Assembly (NCBI RefSeq): GCF_030814815.1
Contig: NZ_JAUSVR010000003.1
Span: forward strand, 349,281 to 413,280
Direction of reading: 5' to 3'
DNA: 64,000 bases
Source: Ancylobacter amanitiformis
GTDB lineage: Bacteria; Pseudomonadota; Alphaproteobacteria; Rhizobiales; Xanthobacteraceae
Below the pieces are notes generated by a model, which did no database searches, had not been told where the DNA came from, and worked only from the letters and a program-made list of their open reading frames with translations. The position numbers and the translations under genes are program-made. Below are positions 1-8,806 of this stretch, piece after piece (the stretch's first letter is position 1; each line of letters begins with the position of its first letter).

Positions 1-2843
1 GACTTGCCGCCGATGCGGTTCATCGCGATGGCGAGCGTGGTGTGCGCCTCGCGCGAGATCGAGCCGAACGACATGGCGCCGGTGACGAAGCGCTTGACGA
101 TATCCACCGCCGGCTCGACCTCGTCCAGCGCGATGGCGGGACGGCCGAGCTCCTCCGCGTGGCGGACGCGGAACAGCGAGCGGATATTGAGCGTCTTGTG
201 GCCGGCCTCGTTCACCAGCTTGGCGAAGTGGCGATACTTGTCCTGCGCGTTGCCACGCACGGCGTGCTGCAGCACCGCGACCGTCTCGGGGTCCCAGGCA
301 TGCTCCTCGCCGCGCAGGCGGTAGGCGTAGTCGCCGCCGACATCCAGCGAGGTGCGGTATACCGGCGCGTCGCCGAAGGCGTCGCGGTGGCGCATGGCGG
401 TTTCCTCGGCGATCTCATTGAGGCCGATGCCGCCGATGGAGGAGGCGGTGCCGAAGAAATACTTCGCGATCAGCTCGCTGTTCAGGCCGACCGCGTCGAA
501 GATCTGCGCGCCGCAATAGGACTGGTAGGTCGAGATGCCCATCTTGGACATGACCTTGAGCAGGCCCTTGTCGATCGACTTGATGTAGCGCTTGACGATC
601 TCGTACTCGTCGACCTCCTCGGGGATGTCGACGCGCATGTCGATCATCGTCTCGAAGGCGAGATAGGGGTTGATCGCTTCCGCGCCATAGCCGGCCAGAC
701 AGGCGAAGTGATGCACCTCGCGCGCCTCGCCGGTCTCCACCACGAGCCCGACAGAGGTGCGCAGGCCCTTGCGGATCAGGTGATGGTGCACGGCCGCGGT
801 GGCGAGCAGCGAGGGAATCGGGATGCGGTCCGGCCCGGTGAGGCGGTCGGACAGGATGATGATGTTGTAGCCGCCATGCACCGCCGCCTCGGCGCGCTCG
901 CACAGCCGCTCCACGGCATCGCCCATGCCCGCCGCGCCCTTGTCGGAGGGGTAGGTGATGTCGAGCGTGCGGGTGTCGAAGCGCTCCTCCATGAAGCCGA
1001 TGGAGCGGATCTTCTCCAGGTCGGCATTGGTGAGGATGGGCTGGCGCACCTCGAGCCGCTTGCGGCGCGAATTGCCTTCGAGGTCGAAGATGTTCGGCCG
1101 CGGCCCGATGAAGGAGACCAGGCTCATCACCAGCTCTTCCCGGATCGGGTCGATCGGCGGGTTCGTCACCTGCGCGAAGTTCTGCTTGAAATAGGTGAAC
1201 AGCGACTTCGACTTCTTCGACAGCGGCGAGATGGGCGTATCGCTGCCCATGGAGCCGACCGCCTCCTGCCCGGTGGTCGCCATCGGCGCCATCAGCAGCT
1301 TGAGGTCTTCCTGCGTGTAGCCGAAGGCCTGCTGGCGATCGAGCAGCGACACGTCGGTGCGCACCTCGCGCGCTTCCACCGCGCGCAGGTCTTCCAGCAC
1401 CAGCTGGGTGCGCTTGAGCCATTCCTTGTAGGGATGAGCCTGGGCGAGCGCGGTCTTCACCTCCTCGTCCGGCACAAGGCGGCCTTCCTCAAGGTCGACC
1501 AGCAGCATCCGGCCCGGCTGCAGGCGCCACTTGGTGATGATCTCGTCCTCGGGGAAGGTGAGCACGCCCATTTCCGAGGCGAGCACGATCCTGTCGTCGG
1601 TCGTCACCATGTAGCGCGCCGGCCGCAGGCCATTGCGGTCGAGCATGGCGACGATCTGGCGCCCGTCGGTGGCGACGATGGCGGCAGGCCCGTCCCACGG
1701 CTCCATCATGGCGGCGTGGTATTCGTAGAAGGCGCGCCGCTCCTCGTCCATCAGCGGGTTGCCGGCCCAGGCTTCGGGCACCAGCATCATCGCCGCGTGC
1801 GGCAGCTCGTAGCCGCCCTGCACCAGGAATTCGAGCGCGTTGTCGAAACAGGCGGTGTCCGACTGGCCCTCATAGGAGATCGGCCAGAGCTTGGAGATGT
1901 CGTTGCCGTACAGCTCACTGTCGACGGAAGCCTGGCGGGCCGCCATCCAGTTCACGTTGCCGCGCAGCGTGTTGATCTCGCCATTATGCGCCACCATCCG
2001 GTAGGGATGGGCGAGCGACCAGGCGGGGAAGGTGTTGGTCGAGAAGCGCTGGTGCACCAGCGCCACCGCGCTCTCGAAATCCTCGTCATGCAGGTCGGCA
2101 TAATAGGCGCCGAGCTGATCGGCGTTGAACATGCCCTTGTAGACCAGCGTGCGGCAGGACAGCGACACGACGTAATAGCCCGCCGTGCGCGGGTCCTTGG
2201 CGGCATAGACCGCGTTCGACACCACCTTGCGCAGGATGAACAGGCGGCGCTCGAACGCCGCCTCATCCACGCTGCCCTCGCCGGGGGCGACGAATACCTG
2301 CACATGCCGGGGCTCGGTCGGCAGCACGGTGTGGCCGAGCGAGGTATTGTCGGTCGGCACGTCGCGCCAGCCGAGCAGAACCTGCCCCTCGGCCGCCACC
2401 ACGCGCTCGAAGGTCTCGCGCACGATCTGCTGGCCTTCGCCGTCACGCGGCAGGAAGACGTGGCCGACCGCGTACTTGCCCGGCTCGGGCAGCGCGAAGC
2501 CGAGCTTGGCCGCTTCCTTGGCGAAGAACTTGTGCGGGATCTGCACCAGCATGCCGGCGCCGTCGCCGGCGCGCGGGTCGGCACCCACCGCGCCGCGGTG
2601 CTCCAGGTTCAGCAGGATCTTCAGCCCGTCCTGCACGATGGCGTGCGACTTGCGGCCCTTGATGTCGGCGATGAAGCCGACGCCGCAGGAATCCTTCTCA
2701 TTGCGCGGGTCATAGAGTCCCTGCGCGCGCGGCAGGCCCGGATCGAGATGGGTAATGGTTTTGGCGGCGCGATCCGTCGTGGCCGGACGAACCGCAGCCT
2801 CGCCGATCATGCGCGCGGCAGTGCCGCCAAATTCCTCACTCAT
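1..2843 (-). CDS. gltB: Glutamate synthase (NADPH) large subunit, 5' part only
   Basis: This is the N-terminal ~947 residues of the large subunit of glutamate synthase, which moves the amide nitrogen of glutamine to 2-oxoglutarate in ammonium assimilation. The translation runs off the left edge. A short propeptide precedes the catalytic Cys in the motif CGVGF (about residue 49), typical of the Ntn-type glutaminase domain, followed by NTLRGN and HQRFSTNTFPAW signatures. The central domain and the start of the FMN synthase domain (MSFGSISREAH) come next. The start at 2843 has a GGGAGA Shine-Dalgarno just upstream. Iron-sulfur and C-terminal domains lie outside the window. Function is known from the family and the match is unambiguous. 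Confidence 0.97.
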   Translation of the reverse strand, partial: MSEEFGGTAARMIGEAAVRPATTDRAAKTITHLDPGLPRAQGLYDPRNEKDSCGVGFIADIKGRKSHAIVQDGLKILLNLEHRGAVGADPRAGDGAGMLVQIPHKFFAKEAAKLGFALPEPGKYAVGHVFLPRDGEGQQIVRETFERVVAAEGQVLLGWRDVPTDNTSLGHTVLPTEPRHVQVFVAPGEGSVDEAAFERRLFILRKVVSNAVYAAKDPRTAGYYVVSLSCRTLVYKGMFNADQLGAYYADLHDEDFESAVALVHQRFSTNTFPAWSLAHPYRMVAHNGEINTLRGNVNWMAARQASVDSELYGNDISKLWPISYEGQSDTACFDNALEFLVQGGYELPHAAMMLVPEAWAGNPLMDEERRAFYEYHAAMMEPWDGPAAIVATDGRQIVAMLDRNGLRPARYMVTTDDRIVLASEMGVLTFPEDEIITKWRLQPGRMLLVDLEEGRLVPDEEVKTALAQAHPYKEWLKRTQLVLEDLRAVEAREVRTDVSLLDRQQAFGYTQEDLKLLMAPMATTGQEAVGSMGSDTPISPLSKKSKSLFTYFKQNFAQVTNPPIDPIREELVMSLVSFIGPRPNIFDLEGNSRRKRLEVRQPILTNADLEKIRSIGFMEERFDTRTLDITYPSDKGAAGMGDAVERLCERAEAAVHGGYNIIILSDRLTGPDRIPIPSLLATAAVHHHLIRKGLRTSVGLVVETGEAREVHHFACLAGYGAEAINPYLAFETMIDMRVDIPEEVDEYEIVKRYIKSIDKGLLKVMSKMGISTYQSYCGAQIFDAVGLNSELIAKYFFGTASSIGGIGLNEIAEETAMRHRDAFGDAPVYRTSLDVGGDYAYRLRGEEHAWDPETVAVLQHAVRGNAQDKYRHFAKLVNEAGHKTLNIRSLFRVRHAEELGRPAIALDEVEPAVDIVKRFVTGAMSFGSISREAHTTLAIAMNRIGGK

Positions 2844-2987
2844 CCCCGTATCTCCCTTCGGGTCTGTCCATCGGCGTCCCGGACCTTGCCCAGCTTCGCA
2901 GAGCATTGCTGCGCGAAGATGCACGCCGCCGTCATTATCGATCTGCATCGGCCATGCCATGGCGGTGCCCGGCTTTGGCCTGTCGCG

Positions 2988-3016
2988 ATTATAGGACAGC
3001 ATCGCTTCCCTATCAA
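2988..3016 (-). promoter_or_regulatory. Near-consensus sigma70 promoter of gltB
   Basis: On the minus strand TTGATA and TATAAT are separated by exactly 17 bases, about 145 bases before the gltB start. An inverted repeat TCGCGATT (2983-2990) / AATCGCGA (3015-3022) overlaps both the -10 and -35 boxes and could be an operator. The rest of the 2844-3335 gap shows no gene; it also holds the unlocated promoter of the plus-strand gene at 3336. Confidence 0.7.
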
Positions 3017-3335
3017 TCGCGAAGATGCCAGAATTGGCGCGTGCCGACAAGCGCCCCCGTGCATCCCAGCCCGGCGAATTTTCATACTTGTTGCGAAGGG
3101 GGCGATCCCGGCGCAACGAACGTTAAGGGGATATGCCGGTTGGCGCAACGCCATTGCCCGGCCGGCACTGTCTGGATTGGGCGTAAATGAGGCACGCTGC
3201 CGCGTTGGGCGGGCCGGCCCGCCTCGGCCGCCGCCGGTCATGCGGGGGCGCGCGCTGCCGAAGCCCGTGGTCTCGCCCGTGCCGCATTCGCTGCCTTCAA
3301 TGACCTTCCGGAATGATTCAACCTGGACGCTGCCC

Positions 3336-4346
3336 ATGAAGCCAGTCCTTTCGTCTGCCGTCGCGGCCTCCCGCCGGTCGCGGCGGGTGCGGCGCCTGCC
3401 CTGTGCCCTGCTGCTGCCGCTGGTTGCGGGAATGGCGGGGCTGGCCGTGTCGCCGGCCGGCGCGCAGGTCTATTTCCGGCCCTTCGGCGGTGTCTATGTC
3501 GATCGCTACGAGGGCCCGCCGCCCGGCTATTATCCGGGCCCCCCACCTGTTTACGGCCCCCCGCCCGTCTACGGACCTCCGCCGGCCTACGGTCCTCCCC
3601 CCGTCTATGGCCCGCCGCCGACTTACGGGTCGCGTGGCGGGCTGCCGCCGCAGGATGTCGAGCCCATGCTGCGCTCCATGGGCATGCGGGCGATCGGGCG
3701 TGTGCGCGCCGATGGCCCGACCTATGTGGTCGATGCCACCGATCGCAGCGGAACGCGCCAGCGCGTGCGCATCGATATCGGTTCCGGCCAGATCCTGGCG
3801 ATGCGGCCGCTCGGCCCCGCGCCGGACGGGCGCCGCTATGCCCCGCCACCGGCCGTTTCCGCGCCGCCGGTCGCGAACGTGCCGCGCGCCGTGCCCCGCC
3901 CCCCGGCCCGGCCGCCGGAGGTCGCCACCGTTCCCGCCCCGGCGCCCATCGAGCCGTCCGCCGCGCCGGCGACGGCGGTCATCGCGCCGGATCCGGCGCC
4001 GGCCTCCACGCCGCCTTCCGCTCAATCGCTCCCCGATTCCCCGCCCGAGACGGCAAAGCAGGAGACCGGCAAACAGGAGGCTGCGAAGCCCGCGGCCGAT
4101 GCGGCGCCGACGGCAGGAGGCGTGCGCGTCATTCCGGGCGTCGCCGTGCCGCCGGGCACCGGCCCGACGGCCCCCCCCGCTGCCGCTGCGCCCTCCACGA
4201 CGACCAGCAAGACGGGTGTGGGAACCGGGACGGGTGGCGGTCAGCCTTCCGCCGGCACGGCCTCGGTGGTGGTGCGGGGCACCGCGGCCACGGAGGCGCC
4301 GCCGCAGGACACGGCGCCGTCGGGAACGCCTGTGCTGGCGCCGTGA
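3336..4346 (+). CDS. Secreted proline-rich protein with PepSY-like core
   Basis: A 336-residue protein of unknown function. An Arg-rich N-terminus and hydrophobic segment end in an AGAQ-type signal peptidase site near residue 45. Next come five PPPxYG repeats, then a compact segment of ~55 residues (DVEPMLRSMGMRAIG... to GQILAMRP) resembling the PepSY/YpeB beta-alpha-beta fold, then a long Ala/Pro-rich tail. The core resembles that of the gene at 5237, on the other side of hsp20, so the two are probably paralogues. The start ATG 3336 was preferred over an in-frame ATG at 3300 because it gives a normal signal peptide. The frame stays open far upstream, but that part is antisense to gltB and not coding. 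Confidence 0.75.
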   Translation: MKPVLSSAVAASRRSRRVRRLPCALLLPLVAGMAGLAVSPAGAQVYFRPFGGVYVDRYEGPPPGYYPGPPPVYGPPPVYGPPPAYGPPPVYGPPPTYGSRGGLPPQDVEPMLRSMGMRAIGRVRADGPTYVVDATDRSGTRQRVRIDIGSGQILAMRPLGPAPDGRRYAPPPAVSAPPVANVPRAVPRPPARPPEVATVPAPAPIEPSAAPATAVIAPDPAPASTPPSAQSLPDSPPETAKQETGKQEAAKPAADAAPTAGGVRVIPGVAVPPGTGPTAPPAAAAPSTTTSKTGVGTGTGGGQPSAGTASVVVRGTAATEAPPQDTAPSGTPVLAP

Positions 4347-4457
4347 AAATGCAAGAGGCGCCCCGGTTTCCCGGGACGCCGTGTGGATGGTTGCCCTCCC
4401 CAAGCACCGCGCGTGCGGGGGAGAGGTGATCCGGGGCGACAGGTCGGCAACATCGAT

Positions 4458-4487
4458 CCCCGGCCGCCGCTTTCGCCGCGGCCGGGG
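4458..4487 (-). terminator. GC-rich hairpin downstream of hsp20
   Basis: Perfect 10-bp arms CCCCGGCCGC / GCGGCCGGGG separated by 10 bases, just after the hsp20 stop codon. There is no clear U tract, so it may stop transcription weakly or protect the 3' end. Confidence 0.5.
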
Positions 4488-4495
4488 CGTCAATC

Positions 4496-4978
4496 CTAGG
4501 CTGCCGCTTTCGCTGCGGCGGTTTTGGCCTCGATCGCGCGGGGAGCGGAAGCGCCGACCGTGATCGGAATCGACCGAGGCTTCATCGCCTCGGGAATCTC
4601 GCGCACGAGATCGACGTGCAGCAGGCCGTTGGCAAGGCTGGCGCCACGAACTTCCACATGGTCCGCCAACTGGAAGCGGCGCTCGAAGGCGCGCGCGGCG
4701 ATGCCCTGATAGAGCACCTCGCCGCCCTTGGCGGAGACGTCGGGTCGCCGCTCGCCCCGGATGGACAGGGTGTTCTCCTTCACCTCAAGATCGAGATCCT
4801 GATCGGTGAAGCCGGCGACCGCCACGGTGATGCGATACGCATTCTCGCCGGTCCGCTCGATATTATAGGGCGGATAGGTCGTGCCGGTATCCACGTTGCC
4901 GACTTGGTCGAGCAGCGAGAACAGCCGATCGAAGCCGACGGTGGAACGGTGGAGGGGGGAAAAGTCAAACGTACGCAT
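4496..4978 (-). CDS. Small heat-shock protein, Hsp20/IbpA family
   Basis: A 160-residue alpha-crystallin-type chaperone that holds unfolding proteins in the cytoplasm during heat stress. The N-terminus (FDFSPLHRSTVGFDRLFSLLD) is the class A rhizobial IbpA-type arm. The central domain contains YPPYNIE, VAVAGF and LSIRGER strands, then the FERRFQLADHVEV and ANGLLHVDL strands of the alpha-crystallin domain. An Ala/Lys-rich tail replaces a clear IXI motif. The start has GAGGA just upstream, buried in a predicted hairpin, and a heat-shock-type promoter lies behind it, so expression is probably controlled at both transcription and translation. Length and motifs fit the family well. Confidence 0.95.
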   Translation of the reverse strand: MRTFDFSPLHRSTVGFDRLFSLLDQVGNVDTGTTYPPYNIERTGENAYRITVAVAGFTDQDLDLEVKENTLSIRGERRPDVSAKGGEVLYQGIAARAFERRFQLADHVEVRGASLANGLLHVDLVREIPEAMKPRSIPITVGASAPRAIEAKTAAAKAAA

Positions 4979-4980
4979 GG

Positions 4981-5066
4981 CATATCCTCAGTTCTAAGCG
5001 ACATGCAGGGGCGGGTCCTCTCGCCTGAGCCGGACCCGTTCGATGTACCGCCTCAGGGCCGGTACA
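4981..5066 (-). promoter_or_regulatory. ROSE-like RNA thermometer in the hsp20 leader
   Basis: Three consecutive hairpins fill the hsp20 5' leader. The first has perfect 7-bp arms TGTACCG/CGGTACA (5044-5066). The second has perfect 7-bp arms CGGGTCC/GGACCCG (5012-5038). The third (4981-5005) pairs CATGTCGCTT with the Shine-Dalgarno region GAGGATATG, leaving one unpaired or G-opposed G. The third hairpin carries UCGCU opposite AGGA, which matches the U(U/C)GCU signature of ROSE elements. These mask the ribosome site at low temperature and melt on heating. The hairpins are seen in the sequence; the thermal behaviour is inferred from the family. Confidence 0.85.
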
Positions 5067-5071
5067 GGTTC

Positions 5072-5100
5072 GAGATAGGAAGGCCGCGCAGGCGCGCAAG
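5072..5100 (-). promoter_or_regulatory. RpoH-type heat-shock promoter of hsp20
   Basis: On the minus strand CTTGCG and TATCTC are separated by 17 bases, the latter inside CCTATCT, close to the alphaproteobacterial sigma32 pattern (CTTG and CyTATnT). The predicted start falls at the 5' base of the first leader hairpin, so promoter and thermometer fit together. Confidence 0.6.
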
Positions 5101-5236
5101 AGGGTGCCCGCGCAATCATTGCCTCCGCTCCGATCGCCAACATGAACGGCGGATGAACAGGCGGATCGGGCGCTATTCAGTGCCGGCGGTATAGGGAGGG
5201 GGCGGAACGTTCCCCAAGCGCGTGGAGTGCGACAGC

Positions 5237-5656
5237 GTGGTCTCGCGCATCTCTGCAAGGCGGGTTGCCCTGGTCGTGGCCGGTTTCGGGGCCGGGGCCG
5301 TGGCTGTGATCCTGGCCGGCGTTCCGGGCGGGGGAATGGTGCATGCCCAGACGGCCCCGCCACCGGGCGCCTATGGGCCTGCGCCCGGTCCCTATGGTCC
5401 CGCGCCGGGCGCCTATGCGCCCTATGACGTACCGCCGCCGCGCGGGGGCGGGGGCGGCCCGGTCGATGACGGCGCGGCGATCCGCATGCTCACCGCGCGC
5501 GGGTTCAACAATGTCTCGGTGGTGCGCCGCCGGGGGCCGACGCTGGTGCTGGAGGCGAACGGACCGCGCGGCGAGCGGGTTCAGGTGATCGTCGATGCCC
5601 TGTCGGGGGCCATTAACGGCATGAAGGTGATCGGCTTCGGCGACCAGCGTTATTGA
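5237..5656 (+). CDS. Secreted PepSY-like small protein
   Basis: A protein of about 139 residues, function unknown. It has an Arg-containing N-terminus and a hydrophobic signal segment ending in VHAQ. A Pro/Gly/Tyr-rich linker with GAYGPAPGPYGPAPG repeats follows, then a ~55-residue PepSY-like domain (AAIRMLTARGFNNVSVVRRRG... to GAINGMKVIG). This architecture matches the larger protein at 3336. A GTG start at 5237 is favoured because GGAG lies nine bases upstream; an in-frame GTG at 5222 is possible but has a poorer site. The protein ends soon after the domain, unlike its paralogue, which has a long low-complexity tail. Confidence 0.7.
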   Translation: MVSRISARRVALVVAGFGAGAVAVILAGVPGGGMVHAQTAPPPGAYGPAPGPYGPAPGAYAPYDVPPPRGGGGGPVDDGAAIRMLTARGFNNVSVVRRRGPTLVLEANGPRGERVQVIVDALSGAINGMKVIGFGDQRY

Positions 5657-5768
5657 GCCGCGCTTCCTGCCCGGCGCGCGGGACATAAGCGCCCGTGCGC
5701 CTTGTGAAGCGCCTCGGCTCCGGTGTAAGGCCTCCGGGCCCACGCGCAGACCGAAAGATGCCGCACGG

Positions 5769-6710
5769 ATGACGCTGTTCAGCACCAAGGACAATCCGGT
5801 TCCCGAGGGCGCGGAAAGCGGCGTCTTCAGAACCGAGGACGGGCTCGGGCTGCGCTTTGCCCGCTGGCGGCCGGAAGGGGCGAGCCGTGGCACGGTCTGC
5901 GTCTTCCACGGGCGCACCGAGAAGATCGAGAAATATTACGAGACGGCGCGCGACCTCCTCCGGCGCGGCTTTTCGGTGGCGATGCCGGACTGGCGCGGGC
6001 AGGGCGGATCCGACCGGCTGCTGCGCAATGCGATGAAGGGCCATGTCGGCGACTTCGCCGATTACCAGCTCGATCTGGAAGCCTTCATGCGCGAGGTGGT
6101 GCTGCCGGAATGCCCGCCGCCCTATTATGCACTCGCCCATTCCATGGGCGCCGCGATCCTGCTCGAATCCGCGCGGCTCGGCGAACGGCTGTTCGACCGC
6201 ATGTTCCTCACCGCGCCGATGCTGGAATTGTCGCTTATCAAGCATGATGTGGCGGCGCGCCGGCTGGCGCGCGTGCTGAACGGCATTGGCCTGTCGCGGG
6301 CCTATGTGCCGACCGGCAAGGTGAAGCGGCTCAGCGAACTGCATTTCGAGGGCAACCGGCTGACCTCCGACCCCGCGCGCTTCGCCCGCAACCTGACCGT
6401 CACGCTGGAGCAGCCGCAACTCGATGTCGGTCCGCCCACCATTGGCTGGATGGCGAGCGCCTTCGAACTGATGGAGCGCTTCAACGATCCCGCGACGGCG
6501 CGGGCCATCCGCCAGCCGCTGCTGATCATTGCCGCGGGCGCCGACCGCATCGTCTCGACACCGGCGATCGAGCGTTTCGCGATGCGGCTGATTGCCGGCT
6601 CGCACATCGTGATTCCCGGCGCGCGGCACGAATTGCTGCAGGAGCGCGACATTTTTCGCGAGCCGCTCTTCGCCGCCTTCGATGCCTTCATTCCCGGCAG
6701 CGACGCATGA
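5769..6710 (+). CDS. pldB: Alpha/beta hydrolase, lysophospholipase/monoacylglycerol lipase type
   Basis: A 313-residue serine hydrolase of the COG2267 family, which removes an acyl chain from lysophospholipids or monoacylglycerols. The oxyanion-hole HGRTEK replaces the commoner HGxGE. The nucleophile is Ser125 in AHSMGAA, the acid is probably Asp in AAGADRIV, and the base is His in PGARHELL near the C-terminus, followed by REPLFAAFDAFI, a typical PldB ending. No signal peptide is visible, so it is probably cytoplasmic or membrane-associated. It stands alone between the secreted-protein gene and the convergent hisN-like gene. The exact substrate cannot be read from sequence. Confidence 0.88.
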   Translation: MTLFSTKDNPVPEGAESGVFRTEDGLGLRFARWRPEGASRGTVCVFHGRTEKIEKYYETARDLLRRGFSVAMPDWRGQGGSDRLLRNAMKGHVGDFADYQLDLEAFMREVVLPECPPPYYALAHSMGAAILLESARLGERLFDRMFLTAPMLELSLIKHDVAARRLARVLNGIGLSRAYVPTGKVKRLSELHFEGNRLTSDPARFARNLTVTLEQPQLDVGPPTIGWMASAFELMERFNDPATARAIRQPLLIIAAGADRIVSTPAIERFAMRLIAGSHIVIPGARHELLQERDIFREPLFAAFDAFIPGSDA

Positions 6711-6752
6711 ACCAGTTCCGGATGGGCGAGGGAGGTCGCGCGCATGCGGGGC

Positions 6753-7538
6753 TCAGGCTGCCTGCAGCACCTTCAGCGCGGCCTCCAGCACGCGCCTGTC
6801 GCCGGCCGCGATGACCCGGCCGCCGGAGAGATCGCCGGTGCCTTCCCAATTGGTGACGATGCCGCCCGCGCCCTCGACGATCGGGATCAGCGGCAGGATG
6901 TCGTATTCGTTGAGATTGGTCTCGATGACGAGATCGACATGGCCGGCGGCGACCATGCAATAGGCGTAGCAGTCGCCGCCATAGCGCGGCAGGCGCGCGC
7001 GCTTCTCGACCTCGACATAGCGGGCGCGGTCCACCTCGCCCATCAATAGCGGGCTGGTGGTCATGAGCACGGCCTCCTCCAGCGCCGGGCAGGCCCGCAC
7101 GCCGAGACGCCGGTCGCCGGCCGGGCCACGGTAGCGGGCCTGCGCGCCATCGCCATAGAAGCGCTCGCCGATGAAGGGCTGGTGCATCATGCCGTAGACC
7201 GGGTGGTCCTCATGCGTGAGGCCGATCAGCGTGCCCCAGGCCGGCATGCCGGCGATGAAGGACTTGGTGCCGTCGATCGGGTCCAGCACCCAGACATAGT
7301 CCGCGTCCGGGCTCTCGTCGGCGAATTCCTCGCCGCGCACGCCGTGGCTGGGAAAGGTACGGCGGATCAGCGTGCGCATGGCCTGCTCGGCGGCGCGGTC
7401 GGCCGCGGTGACGGGGTCGAACACCGCGCCGCGGCTCTTGTCCTCCACGCTGAGCGCGGTGCGGAAGAAGGGGAGGATCGCCTGGCCCGACACGGTGGCC
7501 AGTTCGTGCACGAAGTTCTCGAAATCCACCGCACCCAT
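6753..7538 (-). CDS. hisN: Histidinol-phosphatase, inositol monophosphatase family
   Basis: A 261-residue Mg-dependent phosphatase of the IMPase fold. The metal-binding motifs are present: GEEF for the first Glu, then DPIDGTKSF with its Asp pair, and a C-terminal aspartate in NEYDILPLIPIVEGAGG. Sequences of this form in alphaproteobacteria are usually annotated HisN, the phosphatase acting on L-histidinol phosphate, although a broader inositol-phosphatase activity cannot be excluded. The start at 7538 (MGAVDFENF) gives the family length; the frame is open for 327 bases upstream but that part has no homologous look. It faces away from the small-RNA array, the same kind of neighbourhood that gave the Rfam suhB RNA its name. 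Confidence 0.88.
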   Translation of the reverse strand: MGAVDFENFVHELATVSGQAILPFFRTALSVEDKSRGAVFDPVTAADRAAEQAMRTLIRRTFPSHGVRGEEFADESPDADYVWVLDPIDGTKSFIAGMPAWGTLIGLTHEDHPVYGMMHQPFIGERFYGDGAQARYRGPAGDRRLGVRACPALEEAVLMTTSPLLMGEVDRARYVEVEKRARLPRYGGDCYAYCMVAAGHVDLVIETNLNEYDILPLIPIVEGAGGIVTNWEGTGDLSGGRVIAAGDRRVLEAALKVLQAA

Positions 7539-7874
7539 AGCCGCACCACTCCATGCTGGTCTGCGCGCGGTCGCCGCCGCCATCCGCCGCACACGCATAT
7601 CGGCCGGCGCGCCACTCGGCAATGACAGGCTGGCGGCAGCGGGACCGGCCGCGCGACGCCATCGCCGCAAAAGCGGGCGAGCCTCCGAACGAGGCATTCG
7701 CGGCGAGAGGCGTGCCGGGCGCCATGGAGAGCCAGCCCTGCGCCCGGCACGCCTCTGCGCGCGCTGGTGGGCGGCGATGGCCTGCGTTCCACGCATGGCT
7801 GCTATTCCGGCAGGATCAAGGATTGGGCAGCGCCTGCTGTTGCACTCGGGAAGTGAAGCTGCCATATTATTTCC

Positions 7875-7975
7875 AGTGCGGCAGGGTGATTGGCGTTGCC
7901 CTTCCGCCGCCCTCCTTGGGCGTTTCCTCCCTAGACTTGGGCCGCTCCGGCAACGTGAGCGGCCCCTTTCTTTTT
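7875..7975 (+). ncRNA. mmgR: MmgR/alpha-r8 (Rfam suhB family) small RNA, copy 1
   Basis: A predicted ~100-nt trans-acting small RNA. It carries TTTCCTCCCT (7923-7932), the fully conserved anti-Shine-Dalgarno-like segment of the MmgR family, preceded by CCTCCTTGGGCG and followed by CTAGACTTG. It ends in a strong intrinsic terminator (GGGCCGCTC 7939-7947 / GAGCGGCCC 7957-7965, then CTTTCTTTTT). A promoter-like TTGCAC-17-CATATT lies upstream, with its -10 at 7863-7868. In Sinorhizobium meliloti MmgR limits polyhydroxybutyrate accumulation and responds to nitrogen. The assignment is from motif recall, not a covariance search. Confidence 0.85.
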
Positions 7976-8219
7976 ATAACCCTCTGAAAATTAACGCTTT
8001 GATCCACCGGCTGCGCGAGCCTGCCGGCCTGTGGACCGGTGCGTCGCCGGCGCGGCCGCGACCGTGATCCGTCCGTCATCGCGATCTGATATGGATCAAG
8101 CGTCGAGGCGCGTCGAGGGCGCGAATTTCGATATTCGCACGTTGATCGCGGCTTTTTGGTTTCGTTTCTTTCGCTTTGGCTCTTGTCTGTTGTGCGGCGC
8201 AGGGGTATATATTGCTGCA

Positions 8220-8318
8220 GTGCAGTACGGTGATTGGCGTTGCCGTTCTGCCGCCCTCCTTGGGCGTTTCCTCCCTAGACTTGGGCCGCTCCGGCAACGT
8301 GAGCGGCCTCTTTCTTTT
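8220..8318 (+). ncRNA. mmgR: MmgR/alpha-r8 (Rfam suhB family) small RNA, copy 2
   Basis: Second copy, nearly identical to the first from GATTGGCGTTGCC (8232) to the terminator. TTTCCTCCCT lies at 8267-8276 and the terminator GGCCGCTC/GAGCGGCC ends in CTCTTTCTTTT at 8318. A TATATT -10 box at 8208-8213 puts the start near 8220, about 12 bases before the conserved GATTGGCG, the same spacing as the other copies. Sequences upstream of the -10 differ from copy 1, so the copies have separate promoters and may respond differently. Confidence 0.85.
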
Positions 8319-8806
8319 CCGGCCTGCCGAACGCGCAGGCGGCGCCCCAGGCGGCACCCTCGGACGCGCCGATCCGGGCCCCTCCATTCCCCTCGGTCCT
8401 CGCCGCCGCTGCGTCAGGCTGCGCTCGCCGGCCTGTCGGCATGTCGCGTGCCTTCGCGAAGCGCCGCCGCCGCGCGCGCCTGTTCCGACCGGCCGGCGTC
8501 GAACGTCGCACGCGTCCGCCGGCCGGCGAGGGGTATCGTCATTCAGCGAGGGGAGGGGCGGGCGATGCGCGGGGGAGATTCCGGCAAAAACAAACCCGAC
8601 GCGCGCACGGGAGGGGAGGGCTCAAGCCAGTGGGGCGTGTGAGCCATGCCTTCCCGGCATGCGTCGGGCGTCAATCGGGTGCGGTAAGCGGTTCTCTGTT
8701 ACCCCTTTCGCGACATTAATGCCACAACGGGGTGGAAGGTGTATCTGGTATGCCAGAAAATCGGCTGTTCGCCTTGATTATTCCGCAATGCACCTACATC
8801 TTGCTT

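Noticed and set aside
42..4346. A 1434-codon open frame on the plus strand
   Set aside because: It lies antisense to gltB for most of its length and runs by chance into the secreted-protein gene in the same frame. GC-rich codon use leaves antisense frames open; the real gene starts at 3336.
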